Shown here piece after piece: positions 45,096-53,979 of a stretch of 64,000 bases of DNA. The DNA is from Pseudomonadota bacterium (GTDB lineage: Bacteria > Pseudomonadota > Alphaproteobacteria > Acetobacterales > Acetobacteraceae), in assembly GCA_021801255.1 (NCBI GenBank), contig JAJYYH010000020.1, forward strand, positions 22,338 through 86,337, written 5' to 3'. The stretch's first letter is position 1, and every line of letters starts with the position of its first letter. The translations under genes were made by a program, and so were the position numbers. The notes beneath the pieces were generated by a model. That model saw only the letters and a list, made by a program, of their open reading frames with translations. It was not told the DNA's origin and ran no database searches.

Positions 45096-46262
45096 TCACG
45101 GCGCCCCCGGCCCGGCGATTAACGCGACACGGTTGCCCGGCAGGGTTTCCACCTGACCGGCAAGTTCCAGCTCCAGCAGCAGCGCCAACACGGCGGAGGC
45201 TGACAACTGGCAATGTCGGACCAGCTCGTCAACCGCGATCGGCGCGGGGCCGAGCAGCGCGCGCACCGCCCGCCGCCCGGCGGCGAGCGCTGGCGCCGCC
45301 TCTGGCGGCTCTTCCCAGACGCCTTGCGGCGCGCGGATCTCCGGCGCCCTGGCGGCGAAAAGCGGATCGCGCGCCAAGCCCTCGCGCAGCGGATGGTCGG
45401 GCAGATTGTCGAGGATGTCGGCCAGCGTCTCGGTGAGATGCGCGCCCTGGCGGATCAGGTCGTTGCTGCCGCGGCAGCGCGGGTCGCGCGGCGAGCCGGG
45501 CACCGCGAACAACTCCCGCCCGGTCTCGGCGGCGAGGCGCGCGGTGATCAGGCTGCCTGAGCGCAGCGCCGCCTCGATCACCACGACGCCCTGGGCGAGC
45601 CCGGCGATGATGCGGTTGCGGCGGGGAAAATGGCGGGCCTGCGGCGCCGTGCCAAGCGGCGCCTCGGCCACCACCGCGCCACCGGCGGCGATGCGCGCCT
45701 GGAGGCCAGCGTGTTCGGGCGGATAGGGATGATCGAGCCCGCCGGCGACCGCGGCGATGGTGTTTCCCGCCCGCAAGGCGCCGTCATGCGCCGCCGCGTC
45801 GATACCGCGGGCGAGCCCGGAGACCACGACGAGACCGGCGCGCGCCAGCGTCTCGGCCAGCTCGGCGGCGATCTGGCGGCCGTTGAGGGAGGCGTTGCGC
45901 GCGCCGACCAGCGCCACCGCCGGGCGCTCGAACAATGGTGGGCCGTCGAGCCCGGCGCCGCCGAGCACGGCCAGCGCTGGTGGGGCGTCTTCCAGCAGGG
46001 CGAGCAGCGGCGGGTAGTCTGGCGTGTCGAGAAAGAGGAACCGCCCGCCTTGGCGCGCCAGGGCCTCGATCTCGCGCCCCAATGTCCCCCGCGCCGGGCC
46101 GCGCGGCGGGCGCGTCCGCCCACCGGCCCGTGCCAGCTCGGGCAGTGCCGCCAGTGCCGCCGTGGCCGAGCCGAAGCGGCGGAGCAGCCGGCGATAGGTG
46201 ATCGGGCCAACCCCTTCGGTGCGCGCGAGGGTGAGCCGCTCCAGCGCGTCCGGCGGGGTCAA
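45096..46262 (-). CDS. dprA: DNA-processing protein DprA
   Basis: About 388 residues. DprA protects incoming single-stranded DNA and loads RecA during natural transformation. The N-terminal SAM-like part has '[20 protein letters not shown]'. The Rossmann-like core has '[20 protein letters not shown]', '[18 protein letters not shown]', '[19 protein letters not shown]' and '[19 protein letters not shown]'. A C-terminal winged helix follows. The TTG start at 46262 overlaps the plsY stop (TTGA) and is the only start that avoids a long overlap. Together with comEC it suggests competence capacity. Confidence 0.92.
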   Translation of the reverse strand: MTPPDALERLTLARTEGVGPITYRRLLRRFGSATAALAALPELARAGGRTRPPRGPARGTLGREIEALARQGGRFLFLDTPDYPPLLALLEDAPPALAVLGGAGLDGPPLFERPAVALVGARNASLNGRQIAAELAETLARAGLVVVSGLARGIDAAAHDGALRAGNTIAAVAGGLDHPYPPEHAGLQARIAAGGAVVAEAPLGTAPQARHFPRRNRIIAGLAQGVVVIEAALRSGSLITARLAAETGRELFAVPGSPRDPRCRGSNDLIRQGAHLTETLADILDNLPDHPLREGLARDPLFAARAPEIRAPQGVWEEPPEAAPALAAGRRAVRALLGPAPIAVDELVRHCQLSASAVLALLLELELAGQVETLPGNRVALIAGPGAP

Positions 46263-46882
46263 CGCCGCTCCCCGATGCGCGGCTCGGTGCCGGCCAGGAG
46301 GCGCGCGATGTTGGCGCGATGGCGCCAGAAAATCAGCAGCGCGATGAGCCCCGTGAAGGGCAGCGCGATGCGGTCGGCAAAAATTGCGGCCAACACCGGG
46401 GATACCGCGAAGGCGGCGAGTGCTGCGAGCGAGGAGATGCGAGAAAGCCACGCCGCCGCCAGCCAGACCGCGCAACAGAGCAGGCCCACTGGCCAGCTTG
46501 CGGCGAGCAGCACGCCGAGCGCGGTCGCCACCCCCTTGCCGCCGCGAAAGCCGAGCCAGAGCGGAAACATATGCCCGAGCACCGCGCCGAGCCCGGCGAG
46601 CCAGGCGGGGTTCGCCGCACCGGGGATCAGGAATGCGGCGAGCAGTACGGCGCTCGCGCCCTTGGCGGCATCGAGAATAAGCGTCGCCGCCGCCAAGCCA
46701 CGCCGCCCGGTGCGGAGCACGTTGGTCGCCCCGATATTGCCCGAGCCGATGGCGCGGATATCGCCCAATCCGGCGAGCCGCGTCAGGATCAGGCCGAACG
46801 GAATGGCGCCGAGCAAATAGCCGAGCGCGAGAACGAGCGCGAGGCCACCCGGATCTGCACCCATGGGGCCGTCCGCGCTCAT
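46259..46882 (-). CDS. plsY: Glycerol-3-phosphate acyltransferase PlsY
   Basis: A 207-residue inner-membrane enzyme that transfers an acyl group from acyl phosphate to glycerol-3-phosphate, the first step of phospholipid synthesis. The three conserved cytoplasmic motifs are visible: '[17 protein letters not shown]' near residue 47, '[19 protein letters not shown]' near 108, and the C-terminal '[17 protein letters not shown]'. Five hydrophobic spans fit the family. It overlaps the pyrC' stop (ATGA) and the dprA start. Confidence 0.95.
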   Translation of the reverse strand: MSADGPMGADPGGLALVLALGYLLGAIPFGLILTRLAGLGDIRAIGSGNIGATNVLRTGRRGLAAATLILDAAKGASAVLLAAFLIPGAANPAWLAGLGAVLGHMFPLWLGFRGGKGVATALGVLLAASWPVGLLCCAVWLAAAWLSRISSLAALAAFAVSPVLAAIFADRIALPFTGLIALLIFWRHRANIARLLAGTEPRIGERR

Positions 46883-48153
46883 CCGAACACCCGGCGCCCG
46901 GCTTTCCAGGTGCCGATCACCCGTCCCTCCAGGGCGCGGCCGTCAAACGGCGTGTTTTGCGCCTTGCCCGGCAGTTCGCCCGCCACCACCCGCCAGGCGC
47001 GGTCGAGGTGAAACAGGCAGAGATCGGCCGGCGCACCCTTTTGCAGACGTCCCGCGGCGATCCCGAACAGGGCGGCGGGCGCGGCGGTCAGCAATTCCAC
47101 GGCGCGCGTCAGGCTGAGACGCCCGCCGTGGACCTCGGCGAGGGTCACCGCGAGCAATGTGGCAAGCCCGGCGCCGCCGGGCGCCGCCTCGGCGAAGGGC
47201 AGGCGCTTGTCGTCGGCATCGCGCGGCTGATGGTCGGAGACCACTGCATCGATCGTGCCATCGGCCAAAGCCGCCGCCACGGCGGCGCGGTCCGCTTCGG
47301 CGCGGAGCGGCGGCGAGAGTTTGGCATAGCTGCGGAACTCGCCGATCGCCATCTCGTTGAGCGCGAAATAGGGCGGCGCCGTGTCGCAGGTGACAGGGAG
47401 CCCGCGCGATTTGGCGGCGCGCACGAGATCGAGCGCCGCCGCAGTCGAGAGCCGGGAAAAATGCACCATGCCGCCGGTCAATTCGGCGAGATGGATATCG
47501 CGGACGACCATGATCGCCTCGGCGCAGGCGGGAATGCCGGGCAGGCCGAGGCGGGTGGCCAGTTCGCCCTCGGTGGCCGCCGCACCGGCGGCGAGCGAGG
47601 GCTCCTCGGGGTGCTGGACGATGCGCGCGCCAAAACCATGGGCGTAGGAGAGCGCGCGGCGCATCAGGGATGCCGGCCCGATGGTGCGCGCGCCGTCGCT
47701 GAAGGCGATCGCGCCGGCTTCGCGCAGCAGGCCGAATTCCGCCAGCTCCTCGCCGCGGCAGCCGCGCGTCACCGCGCCATAGGGCAGCAAGGTGAGGCTG
47801 CCGGTCGCGTCACCCCGGGCGCGAAGAAACTGCACCAGCGCTGGATCGTCGATCGCCGGGCGGCTGTCGGGCAGCACGGCGATCGTCGTGATGCCACCCG
47901 CCGCCGCCGCGAGCGCCGCCGAGCCGATGGTTTCGCGGTATTCGAAGCCGGGCTCGCCGAGCGCCGCGCGCAGATCGACGAGACCGGGGCAAAGCACCGC
48001 GCCCGCGCCGTCGATCACCTCGGCGCCTTCGGGTTGGCCGAGAGCGGCGCCGAAATCGAGGATCGCGCCATCGCGCACCAACAGCGCCCCGGGACGGTCG
48101 AGGCCGCTCGCGGGGTCGAGCAGGCGCACGCGGGTGAACAGCAAATCAGTCAT
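46879..48153 (-). CDS. Dihydroorotase-like protein, probable non-catalytic PyrC'
   Basis: A 424-residue amidohydrolase-fold protein directly after pyrB. The usual metal-binding HxH near the N-terminus (DxHxHxREPG in active enzymes) is replaced: the sequence reads '[15 protein letters not shown]'. Later elements such as '[15 protein letters not shown]' and '[18 protein letters not shown]' keep the family shape. Inactive DHOase homologues encoded next to pyrB are known in Pseudomonas and alphaproteobacteria, where they hold the aspartate transcarbamoylase complex together. So a structural role is likely, and an active dihydroorotase should be elsewhere. It overlaps pyrB by 8 bases. Confidence 0.85.
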   Translation of the reverse strand: MTDLLFTRVRLLDPASGLDRPGALLVRDGAILDFGAALGQPEGAEVIDGAGAVLCPGLVDLRAALGEPGFEYRETIGSAALAAAAGGITTIAVLPDSRPAIDDPALVQFLRARGDATGSLTLLPYGAVTRGCRGEELAEFGLLREAGAIAFSDGARTIGPASLMRRALSYAHGFGARIVQHPEEPSLAAGAAATEGELATRLGLPGIPACAEAIMVVRDIHLAELTGGMVHFSRLSTAAALDLVRAAKSRGLPVTCDTAPPYFALNEMAIGEFRSYAKLSPPLRAEADRAAVAAALADGTIDAVVSDHQPRDADDKRLPFAEAAPGGAGLATLLAVTLAEVHGGRLSLTRAVELLTAAPAALFGIAAGRLQKGAPADLCLFHLDRAWRVVAGELPGKAQNTPFDGRALEGRVIGTWKAGRRVFG

Positions 48154-49087
48154 TGCGCAGCTTCGGCCGGGCGCGCGCCAGCGTATCCAGCACCGCCATG
48201 CGCACCGCGACCCCCATCTCCACCTGCTCGCGGATGACGCTGCGGGCGGGATCATCGGCGACCAGGCTATCGATCTCGATACCGCGGTTCATCGGGCCGG
48301 GATGCATGACGATCGCCGCGGGCGCGGCCTTCGCGAGCTTGGCGGCATCCAGTCCCCAGAAGCGAAAATATTCGCGCGCGCTCGGCACCAGGCCGCCGAT
48401 CATCCGCTCTCTTTGCAGACGCAGCATCATCACCACGTCCGCTCCCGCGAGGCCCTCGGCCATATCGTGGAACACAGCCACGCCGAGCCGCTCGATCGCC
48501 GCCGGGATCAGCGTCGGTGGGCCCACCACGCGCACCCGCGCGCCCAGCGTGGTGAGCAGATGGATATTCGAGCGGGCGACGCGGGAATGGACGATATCGC
48601 CGCAGATCGCCACCACGAGGCCCGCGATCCGGCCCGTGCGGCGGCGGATGGTGAGGGCGTCGAGCAGCGCCTGGGTCGGGTGCTCGTGGGTGCCGTCTCC
48701 GGCATTGATCACCGCGGCATCGACCTTCTGGGCGAGCAGGTTGGGCGCGCCCGATTGGTTGTGGCGCACCACCAGCAGATCGCAATGCATGGCGTTCAGC
48801 GTGGCGGCGGTATCGAGCAGCGTCTCGCCCTTGTTCACCGAGGAGCTGGCCACCGCCATGTTGATGACATCGGCGCCAAGCCGCTTTCCCGCCAGCTCGA
48901 AGCTGGTGCGGGTGCGCGTGCTGTCCTCGAAGAAGAGATTGATCAGCGTGCGCCCGCGCAACAGGTCGCGCGCGGTCTGGCCGGAGCGGTTGAGCAGCAC
49001 GTAGCTCTCGGCGAGATCGAGCAAAGCGGTGATCGGCGGCGGTTGCAGCCCCTCGATCGCCAGCAGATGCCGCGGCGGGTCGGCCAA
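48146..49087 (-). CDS. pyrB: Aspartate carbamoyltransferase catalytic subunit
   Basis: A 313-residue enzyme joining carbamoyl phosphate and aspartate in pyrimidine synthesis. The carbamoyl-phosphate site '[20 protein letters not shown]' is intact, as are '[20 protein letters not shown]' and '[18 protein letters not shown]'. The start is TTG at 49087, supported by GAAGG 7 bases upstream; no ATG fits the family N-terminus. It begins 9 bases after the lipoprotein stop and overlaps the pseudo-dihydroorotase gene, consistent with a joint complex. No pyrI regulatory gene is present. Confidence 0.95.
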   Translation of the reverse strand: MADPPRHLLAIEGLQPPPITALLDLAESYVLLNRSGQTARDLLRGRTLINLFFEDSTRTRTSFELAGKRLGADVINMAVASSSVNKGETLLDTAATLNAMHCDLLVVRHNQSGAPNLLAQKVDAAVINAGDGTHEHPTQALLDALTIRRRTGRIAGLVVAICGDIVHSRVARSNIHLLTTLGARVRVVGPPTLIPAAIERLGVAVFHDMAEGLAGADVVMMLRLQRERMIGGLVPSAREYFRFWGLDAAKLAKAAPAAIVMHPGPMNRGIEIDSLVADDPARSVIREQVEMGVAVRMAVLDTLARARPKLRND

Positions 49088-49096
49088 AACGCGCCT

Positions 49097-49630
49097 TCAG
49101 GTCTTCGCCGCCGAAACGCTCACGACACTGGTGTCATGCTCCTCGGTGCAGCCGCGCAGACCCGCGCCGGCGCAGACCAGGGCATGCACCACGACCTCGG
49201 CCTGGACGGCGTTGGGGTCGGCGCTGACATCGATCGGGATCAGCCAGCGCGGCGCCCCGGTCTGCGCCGCTGGGGTCGCCGAATAGGCCGGCAAATCGAT
49301 GCTGTCGCGCGTCACCGAACTCAGGATATGGCCTTCCGAGTCGAAAAACGTGATCTCGACGATGATGGCGCGGTAGCCGAGCGGGCCGGGGTTGATGACG
49401 CAGCCGGTGAGCTTGGCCTCGCCATTGGTCGCGCCGAGCTTGGCGTCGCGCAGGAGCGGCATGTTGCTCGTGGCGCGCACCGGGCCGAGACAGGCGGTCG
49501 GGTCATTGGGCATCAGGCCGAGATGGACGATCGGCCCCGGCATCCCCTGATTGGAGGGCGGCATGGTGCAGGCGGTGGCGGCAAGCGCGCCGCTCAGCAG
49601 CGCAAGCGTCGGCAGGCGGCGGAACAGCAC
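49097..49630 (-). CDS. Putative lipoprotein of unknown function
   Basis: A 177-residue protein I do not recognise. The N-terminus has a charged start, a hydrophobic run 'LALLSGALAATAC' and a cysteine that fits a lipobox, so it is probably a lipid-anchored envelope protein. The body has 'CVINPGPLGYRAIIVEITFF' and 'VTRDSIDLPAYSATPAA', which looks like a small beta-rich domain, and a C-terminal Cys pair. The GTG start at 49630 has GGGGAG upstream. It sits between gltX and pyrB on the same strand and is probably co-transcribed with pyrB. Confidence 0.75.
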   Translation of the reverse strand: MLFRRLPTLALLSGALAATACTMPPSNQGMPGPIVHLGLMPNDPTACLGPVRATSNMPLLRDAKLGATNGEAKLTGCVINPGPLGYRAIIVEITFFDSEGHILSSVTRDSIDLPAYSATPAAQTGAPRWLIPIDVSADPNAVQAEVVVHALVCAGAGLRGCTEEHDTSVVSVSAAKT

Positions 49631-49739
49631 CTGATCTTCTCCCCTGATTGGGCGCGCCGGAGGGACCAGCGGCCGCGTGTCTCGACGGCGTTCATAGCCG
49701 AACCGATCGACCCTGGAAATCGCCTCTCGCGCCACCCTG

Positions 49740-51167
49740 TCAAGTCGCGTCCGGTGAAGTCGCGTCCGGCGCGGCGAGAATGGCCGCGATGCGGGCCAGC
49801 GCCGCCGCGCGCCCGAGAACGGCGAGGGTCGCATCGATCGGCGGGCTGGTGGTGGCGCCGGTGAGGGCGGCGCGCAGCGGTTGCGCGACCTCACCGAGTT
49901 TTTTTCCCCGCGCCTCGGCGAAGGCGCGCAGCGCCGCGGCCAAGGCGTCCGGCGTGAACGCGGTCTCGGCGAGCACGGCGGCGAGATCACGGAGCAGCGC
50001 CCGCGCCGCCGGATCGAGCAACGCCCGCGCCTTCTCGCTCAGAGGTAGCGGCGGCTCGCGGGCGAGGAAGGCGGCGCTGTCGGCGAGTTCGACCAGCGTG
50101 CGGGCGCGTTCCTTGAGCGGCGGCATGAGGGCGAGGATGCGCGCCCGCGCCACGTCATCGAGCCTGAGGCCGGGCACGCCGGCGAGCCGCGCCATCACCT
50201 CCGCGGTCAGCCGCGCGTCATCGGCGGCGCGCAGCCAGACCGCGTTGAGATGAGTGAGCTTGGCGTAATCCATACGCGCCGCGCCGCGGCCCACCCCATC
50301 GAGATCGAACAGCCGGATGGCGTCGGCGCGCGAGACGATCTCGGCATCGCCATGGCCCCAGCCGAGCCGCAGCAGGTAATTGCAGAGCGCCTCCGGCAAA
50401 AACCCTTGCTCGCGGAATTCGAGCACGCTGACCGCGCCGTGGCGCTTGGAAAGCTTGGCCCCGTCAGCCCCGTGGATCAGCGGGATATGGGCAAAGCGCG
50501 GCCTCTCCCAGCCCATCGCCTGATAGATTTGCGCTTGGCGAAAGGTATTGGTGAGATGGTCGTCGCCGCGGATGACATGGGTGATCGCCATATCGTGATC
50601 ATCGACGACGACAGCGTGGAGATAGGTGGGCGTGCCGTCGCTGCGCAGGATGATCATGTCGTCGAGTTCGGCATTGGCGACCCGGACCGGCCCCTGCACC
50701 AGATCCTCGATCACCGTCTCGCCCTCGCGCGGCGCCTTGAGGCGGATCGCCGGGGCGATCCCGGGCGGCGCCTCGGCCGGGTCACGATCGCGCCAGCGCC
50801 CGTCATAGCGCGGCGGCCGGCCCTCTTTCAGCGCCTGCTCGCGCATCTCGCGCAATTCCAGGGCGCTGGCATAGCAGCGATAGGCGTGCCCGGCGGCGAG
50901 CAGGGCATTCGCGACCTCGGCGTGGCGGGCGGCGCGGGTGGATTGGAACAGCGGCGGCTCATCGGGATCCAGCCCGAGCCAGGCGAGCCCTTCGAGAATG
51001 ACCGCGATCGCCGCCTCGGTGCTGCGAGCGCGGTCGGTATCCTCGATGCGCAGCAGGAATTGGCCGCCGTGATGGCGGGCAAAAAGAAAATTGAAGAGCG
51101 CGGTGCGGGCGCCGCCGATGTGCAAAAGCCCGGTCGGGCTCGGGGCGAACCGGGTGCGGATGGTCAT
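49740..51167 (-). CDS. gltX: Glutamyl-tRNA synthetase
   Basis: A 475-residue class I aminoacyl-tRNA synthetase. The HIGH-type motif reads '[20 protein letters not shown]'; HIGG is normal for this enzyme. '[12 protein letters not shown]', '[15 protein letters not shown]' and the KMSKS-type '[16 protein letters not shown]' follow. The anticodon-binding domain fills the C-terminal third. The last residues are a short duplicated PDAT tail made by a 15-base repeat. Alphaproteobacteria often have two GltX enzymes, one charging tRNA-Gln; which this is cannot be told. Divergent from comEC across 168 bases. Confidence 0.95.
   Translation of the reverse strand: MTIRTRFAPSPTGLLHIGGARTALFNFLFARHHGGQFLLRIEDTDRARSTEAAIAVILEGLAWLGLDPDEPPLFQSTRAARHAEVANALLAAGHAYRCYASALELREMREQALKEGRPPRYDGRWRDRDPAEAPPGIAPAIRLKAPREGETVIEDLVQGPVRVANAELDDMIILRSDGTPTYLHAVVVDDHDMAITHVIRGDDHLTNTFRQAQIYQAMGWERPRFAHIPLIHGADGAKLSKRHGAVSVLEFREQGFLPEALCNYLLRLGWGHGDAEIVSRADAIRLFDLDGVGRGAARMDYAKLTHLNAVWLRAADDARLTAEVMARLAGVPGLRLDDVARARILALMPPLKERARTLVELADSAAFLAREPPLPLSEKARALLDPAARALLRDLAAVLAETAFTPDALAAALRAFAEARGKKLGEVAQPLRAALTGATTSPPIDATLAVLGRAAALARIAAILAAPDATSPDAT
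49742..49771 (-). repeat. 15-bp duplication at gltX 3' end
   Basis: Two adjacent units, AAGTCGCGTCCGGTG and AAGTCGCGTCCGGCG on the plus strand, duplicate the final PDAT residues of GltX just before its stop codon. Confidence 0.75.
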
Positions 51168-51335
51168 GGCGGGCAGGATGGTTTCATGGCGGGCTCTTCT
51201 ATACCGGGAATCCCGGGGCTTCCAGATCGGGTTTCATGCCGGGAAATCGCGGGCTTTCGGGGCCAGCGCCGGGAGGTGATGGAGCGGAGAAAAATCGGCT
51301 AGTCTCAGCGATCAGACAACCGGAGGTTGGATCGG

Positions 51336-53573
51336 GTGGAGCGGGTGGGGCGCGCGGGGCTGGCGGAATGGACGGCGCGCGCCGCGCTCCCCTTTTTCGC
51401 GCTGGTCGAGGCGGAAGCCGGCCGTTTCGTGCTGTGGCTGCCGATTTTCCTGGGCCTTGGCGATATTTTTTATTTTTCCCTGCGTGCCGAGCCGCCGCCC
51501 TGGGCGGGGGCGGCGGTTGCCGGACTGGCCGGGGCGATGTTCCTGCTGCTGCGCGGCTTTTCCCTGGCCCGCTTGGCTCCCTTCCTGCTGTTTGTCGCTT
51601 CCCTCGGCTTCGGCGCGGCGCAATTCGCCACTTTCCGTGCCCTCCCTCTGCTCGAGTTGCCGCGCCGCGCCGTCATGCTTTCCGGACGGGTGATGGCGAT
51701 CGAGGGATTGCCCGAGGGCAGCCGGATCGTGCTCGATGGCGTGCGCCTCAATGACGGGCCAGCGCTGCCGCGCCGCCTGCGCATCCGGCTCCGCCATGAA
51801 GAGGCGGAAAATTTCGCCATCGGCGAGACCCTCGCGCTCCGCGCCCTGCTGATGCCGCCGCCGCCGCCCGCCTATCCGGGGGCGTGGGATCTCGAACGCG
51901 ATGATTTTTTTCATGCCCTCGGCGGCTATGGCAGCGCACTCGGGCCGGCACGCCGCATCGCGGGGCCGCCGGCGCCGGGGATCGAGGCGGTGATCGAGGC
52001 GCTGCGCGCCAGCATTGCGGCGCGGGTGATGGCGGCCCTGCCCGATGCCCGTGGCGCCATCGCCGCGACCCTTTTGAGCGGTTTTTCGGCGGCCATTCCC
52101 GAGGCCGACCGCGCCGCCTTCCGCGATGCCGGGCTCGCCCATCTGCTCGCCATCGCCGGGCTCCATATCGGCATCGTCATGGGCCTGGTGCTCGGTTTTA
52201 CCCGGCTGTTGCTGGCCGCGTTCGAGTGGCCGGCGCTGCACTGGCCGGCGCGCCAGATCGCGGCGCTGACGGCGCTCGCCGCCGGCGGCTTCTATCTGCT
52301 GCTCACCGGGGCGCATGTGCCGATCCGGCGCAGCTTCGCGATGGCGGCGCTGGTCACGCTCGGCCTCCTGGTTGGGCGGCGCGCGCTCTCCTTGCGCGGC
52401 TTGGCGCTGGCCGCCGCGGCGGTGATTTTGAGCGCCCCCGAGGAGATCGAGGGGGTGAGCTTCCAGATGAGCTTTTCCGCCGTGCTCGCGCTGGTCTCGG
52501 GTTACGAGGCGCTGTGGCCCTGGCTGCTCGGCATCACCGCGCGCTGGCGGCGGCATCTGGTGATGCTGGCGCTCACCAGCCTGCTCGCCGGCACCGCGTC
52601 GGCGCCGTTCGCGGCGGCCCATTTCGGGCGCGTGCAAATCTATTTCGTGCTCGCCAATCTGCTCGCCGTGCCGGTGACCGCATTCTGGGTGATGCCGTTC
52701 GGGCTCATCGCCCTGGCGCTCATGCCATTTCGGCTCGAATTCCTGGCGCTCGCCCCGATGGGCTGGGGGATCGGCGTCATTCTGTGGATCGCCCGCACTG
52801 TCAGCGCCTTGCCGGCGGCGACGCTCGCGGTGGCGCATATCCCACCCTGGGGTCTGGCGCTGTTCGCGCTCGGCATCGCCTGGCTCGGGATCTGGCGCAG
52901 CCGCTTGCGGCTGGGCGGGGTCGCGATCCTGGCTCTCGCCCTGCTCTCGCCGCTCCTCACCACGCCCCCGGACATTCTGGTCTCGGCCGATGCCCGACTG
53001 ATCGCGCTCCGCACCCCGGATGCCGCCTATATCCTGGCGCGTGCCGGGGCGTCGCGCTTCACCGAGGACGCCTGGGCGGAATATTGGGCCAAGGGCGCGC
53101 TCCGGCCGCGGACCGAGGCGCCGGAAAATCTCGTCGCCTGCGACGAAACCGCCTGCCGCGTCCGCCCGCGCGCTCAGGACGCCTGGGCGCTCCTGGTACT
53201 GCGCGGCGCAGCGCGGGAGGACGCGCCGGAATCCAGCGACGCCGCGCCTGATCTCGCAAAAACCGACCTCGCCGCACCGGCGCGGGCAGCGCCCGCGCCG
53301 ACGCCAGCGCCAGGGGCGGACTGTGACGTGGCGCTGGTCATCTCGCCCGAGCCGGTGCATGGACGCTGCCCCGGGATCGCGCATATCGACCGCTTCACGG
53401 TCTGGCGCGAGGGTGCCGCCGCCGTCTGGCTCGGCCCTCGGGACGCGCGCGTTCTTACCGAACAGGCATGGCGGGGCGCCCGTCCCTGGGTGCCGCCGCC
53501 GCCCGCCGCGCGCCACGCCGCGCCTCATCCTGCCCTTCCGCTCGCGGCGGAGGATGGGGCGCCGCCGCGATGA
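51336..53573 (+). CDS. comEC: ComEC/Rec2 family DNA-uptake channel
   Basis: A 745-residue inner-membrane protein expected to pass single-stranded DNA into the cytoplasm during transformation. An N-terminal DUF4131 region (about residues 20-190) has 'GRVMAIEGLPEGSRIVLDGV'. The competence domain has 'FRDAGLAHLLAIAGLHIGIV', 'LLLTGAHVPIRRSFAMAALV' and 'EGVSFQMSFSAVLALVSGYE'. The C-terminal part lacks the HxHxDH of a metallo-beta-lactamase domain, as in many alphaproteobacterial forms. The GTG at 51336 has GGAGG 9 bases upstream; a TTG at 51327 is too close to it. Its 3' end overlaps the convergent cueR gene by 119 bases. Confidence 0.9.
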   Translation: MERVGRAGLAEWTARAALPFFALVEAEAGRFVLWLPIFLGLGDIFYFSLRAEPPPWAGAAVAGLAGAMFLLLRGFSLARLAPFLLFVASLGFGAAQFATFRALPLLELPRRAVMLSGRVMAIEGLPEGSRIVLDGVRLNDGPALPRRLRIRLRHEEAENFAIGETLALRALLMPPPPPAYPGAWDLERDDFFHALGGYGSALGPARRIAGPPAPGIEAVIEALRASIAARVMAALPDARGAIAATLLSGFSAAIPEADRAAFRDAGLAHLLAIAGLHIGIVMGLVLGFTRLLLAAFEWPALHWPARQIAALTALAAGGFYLLLTGAHVPIRRSFAMAALVTLGLLVGRRALSLRGLALAAAAVILSAPEEIEGVSFQMSFSAVLALVSGYEALWPWLLGITARWRRHLVMLALTSLLAGTASAPFAAAHFGRVQIYFVLANLLAVPVTAFWVMPFGLIALALMPFRLEFLALAPMGWGIGVILWIARTVSALPAATLAVAHIPPWGLALFALGIAWLGIWRSRLRLGGVAILALALLSPLLTTPPDILVSADARLIALRTPDAAYILARAGASRFTEDAWAEYWAKGALRPRTEAPENLVACDETACRVRPRAQDAWALLVLRGAAREDAPESSDAAPDLAKTDLAAPARAAPAPTPAPGADCDVALVISPEPVHGRCPGIAHIDRFTVWREGAAAVWLGPRDARVLTEQAWRGARPWVPPPPAARHAAPHPALPLAAEDGAPPR

Positions 53574-53979
53574 CGGCCCGCCCGCGCCGAGGCGCGGCAA
53601 ACTCAGCGAGGATCGGGCAGTCGGGCCGCGCATCCCCGTGGCAGCGCCGGGCGAGATCGGCAAGCGCCCTGCGCATGCTGGCGAGTTCATGGATCTTGCC
53701 ATCGATGCGCGCGATCTGAGCGGCGACGATGTCCTTGACCTCGCGGCTGGTCCGGCTGCTATCCCGCCACAGTGCCAGCAGATGGCGGAGATCGGCGATC
53801 GAAAACCCGAGCCCGCGTGCCCGGCCGATAAAGGAGAGTGTCGCGATATCGGCCTCTGAATAGGCGCGATAGCCGCCCGCGCTGCGCGGGGCGGGCAGCA
53901 ACAGGCCGATCGCCTCATAGTAGCGAATGGTCTTGGCCGGCACGCCGGAAGCCGCCGCCGCCTCGCCGATCGTCGTCAT
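53455..53979 (-). CDS. cueR: CueR/HmrR-type copper-responsive MerR regulator
   Basis: A 174-residue MerR-family activator. The helix-turn-helix has '[19 protein letters not shown]' and '[20 protein letters not shown]'. The metal loop '[11 protein letters not shown]' has the Cys-x7-Cys spacing of CueR-type Cu(I) sensors. The protein is about 35 residues longer than usual, because an Ala/Arg/Pro-rich tail runs antisense into the 3' end of comEC. It overlaps the copA stop by ATGA, so the regulator is encoded in the operon it is expected to activate. Confidence 0.92.
   Translation of the reverse strand: MTTIGEAAAASGVPAKTIRYYEAIGLLLPAPRSAGGYRAYSEADIATLSFIGRARGLGFSIADLRHLLALWRDSSRTSREVKDIVAAQIARIDGKIHELASMRRALADLARRCHGDARPDCPILAEFAAPRRGRAVIAAAPHPPPRAEGQDEARRGARRAAAAPRDGRPAMPVR

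Noticed and set aside
51090..51130. HIGG instead of HIGH in glutamyl-tRNA synthetase as a possible lesion
   Set aside because: HIGG is a normal variant for GltX enzymes; the KLSKR motif is intact.
52920..53460. ComEC metallo-beta-lactamase domain thought to be truncated
   Set aside because: Many alphaproteobacterial ComEC proteins lack the HxHxDH domain, so this is not a sign of damage.
51312..53918. 868-codon minus-strand frame over comEC
   Set aside because: Arg/Gly/Gln-rich shadow of a high-GC gene on the other strand. Comparable shadows lie over pepN (35565-38024) and topA (42396-44540).
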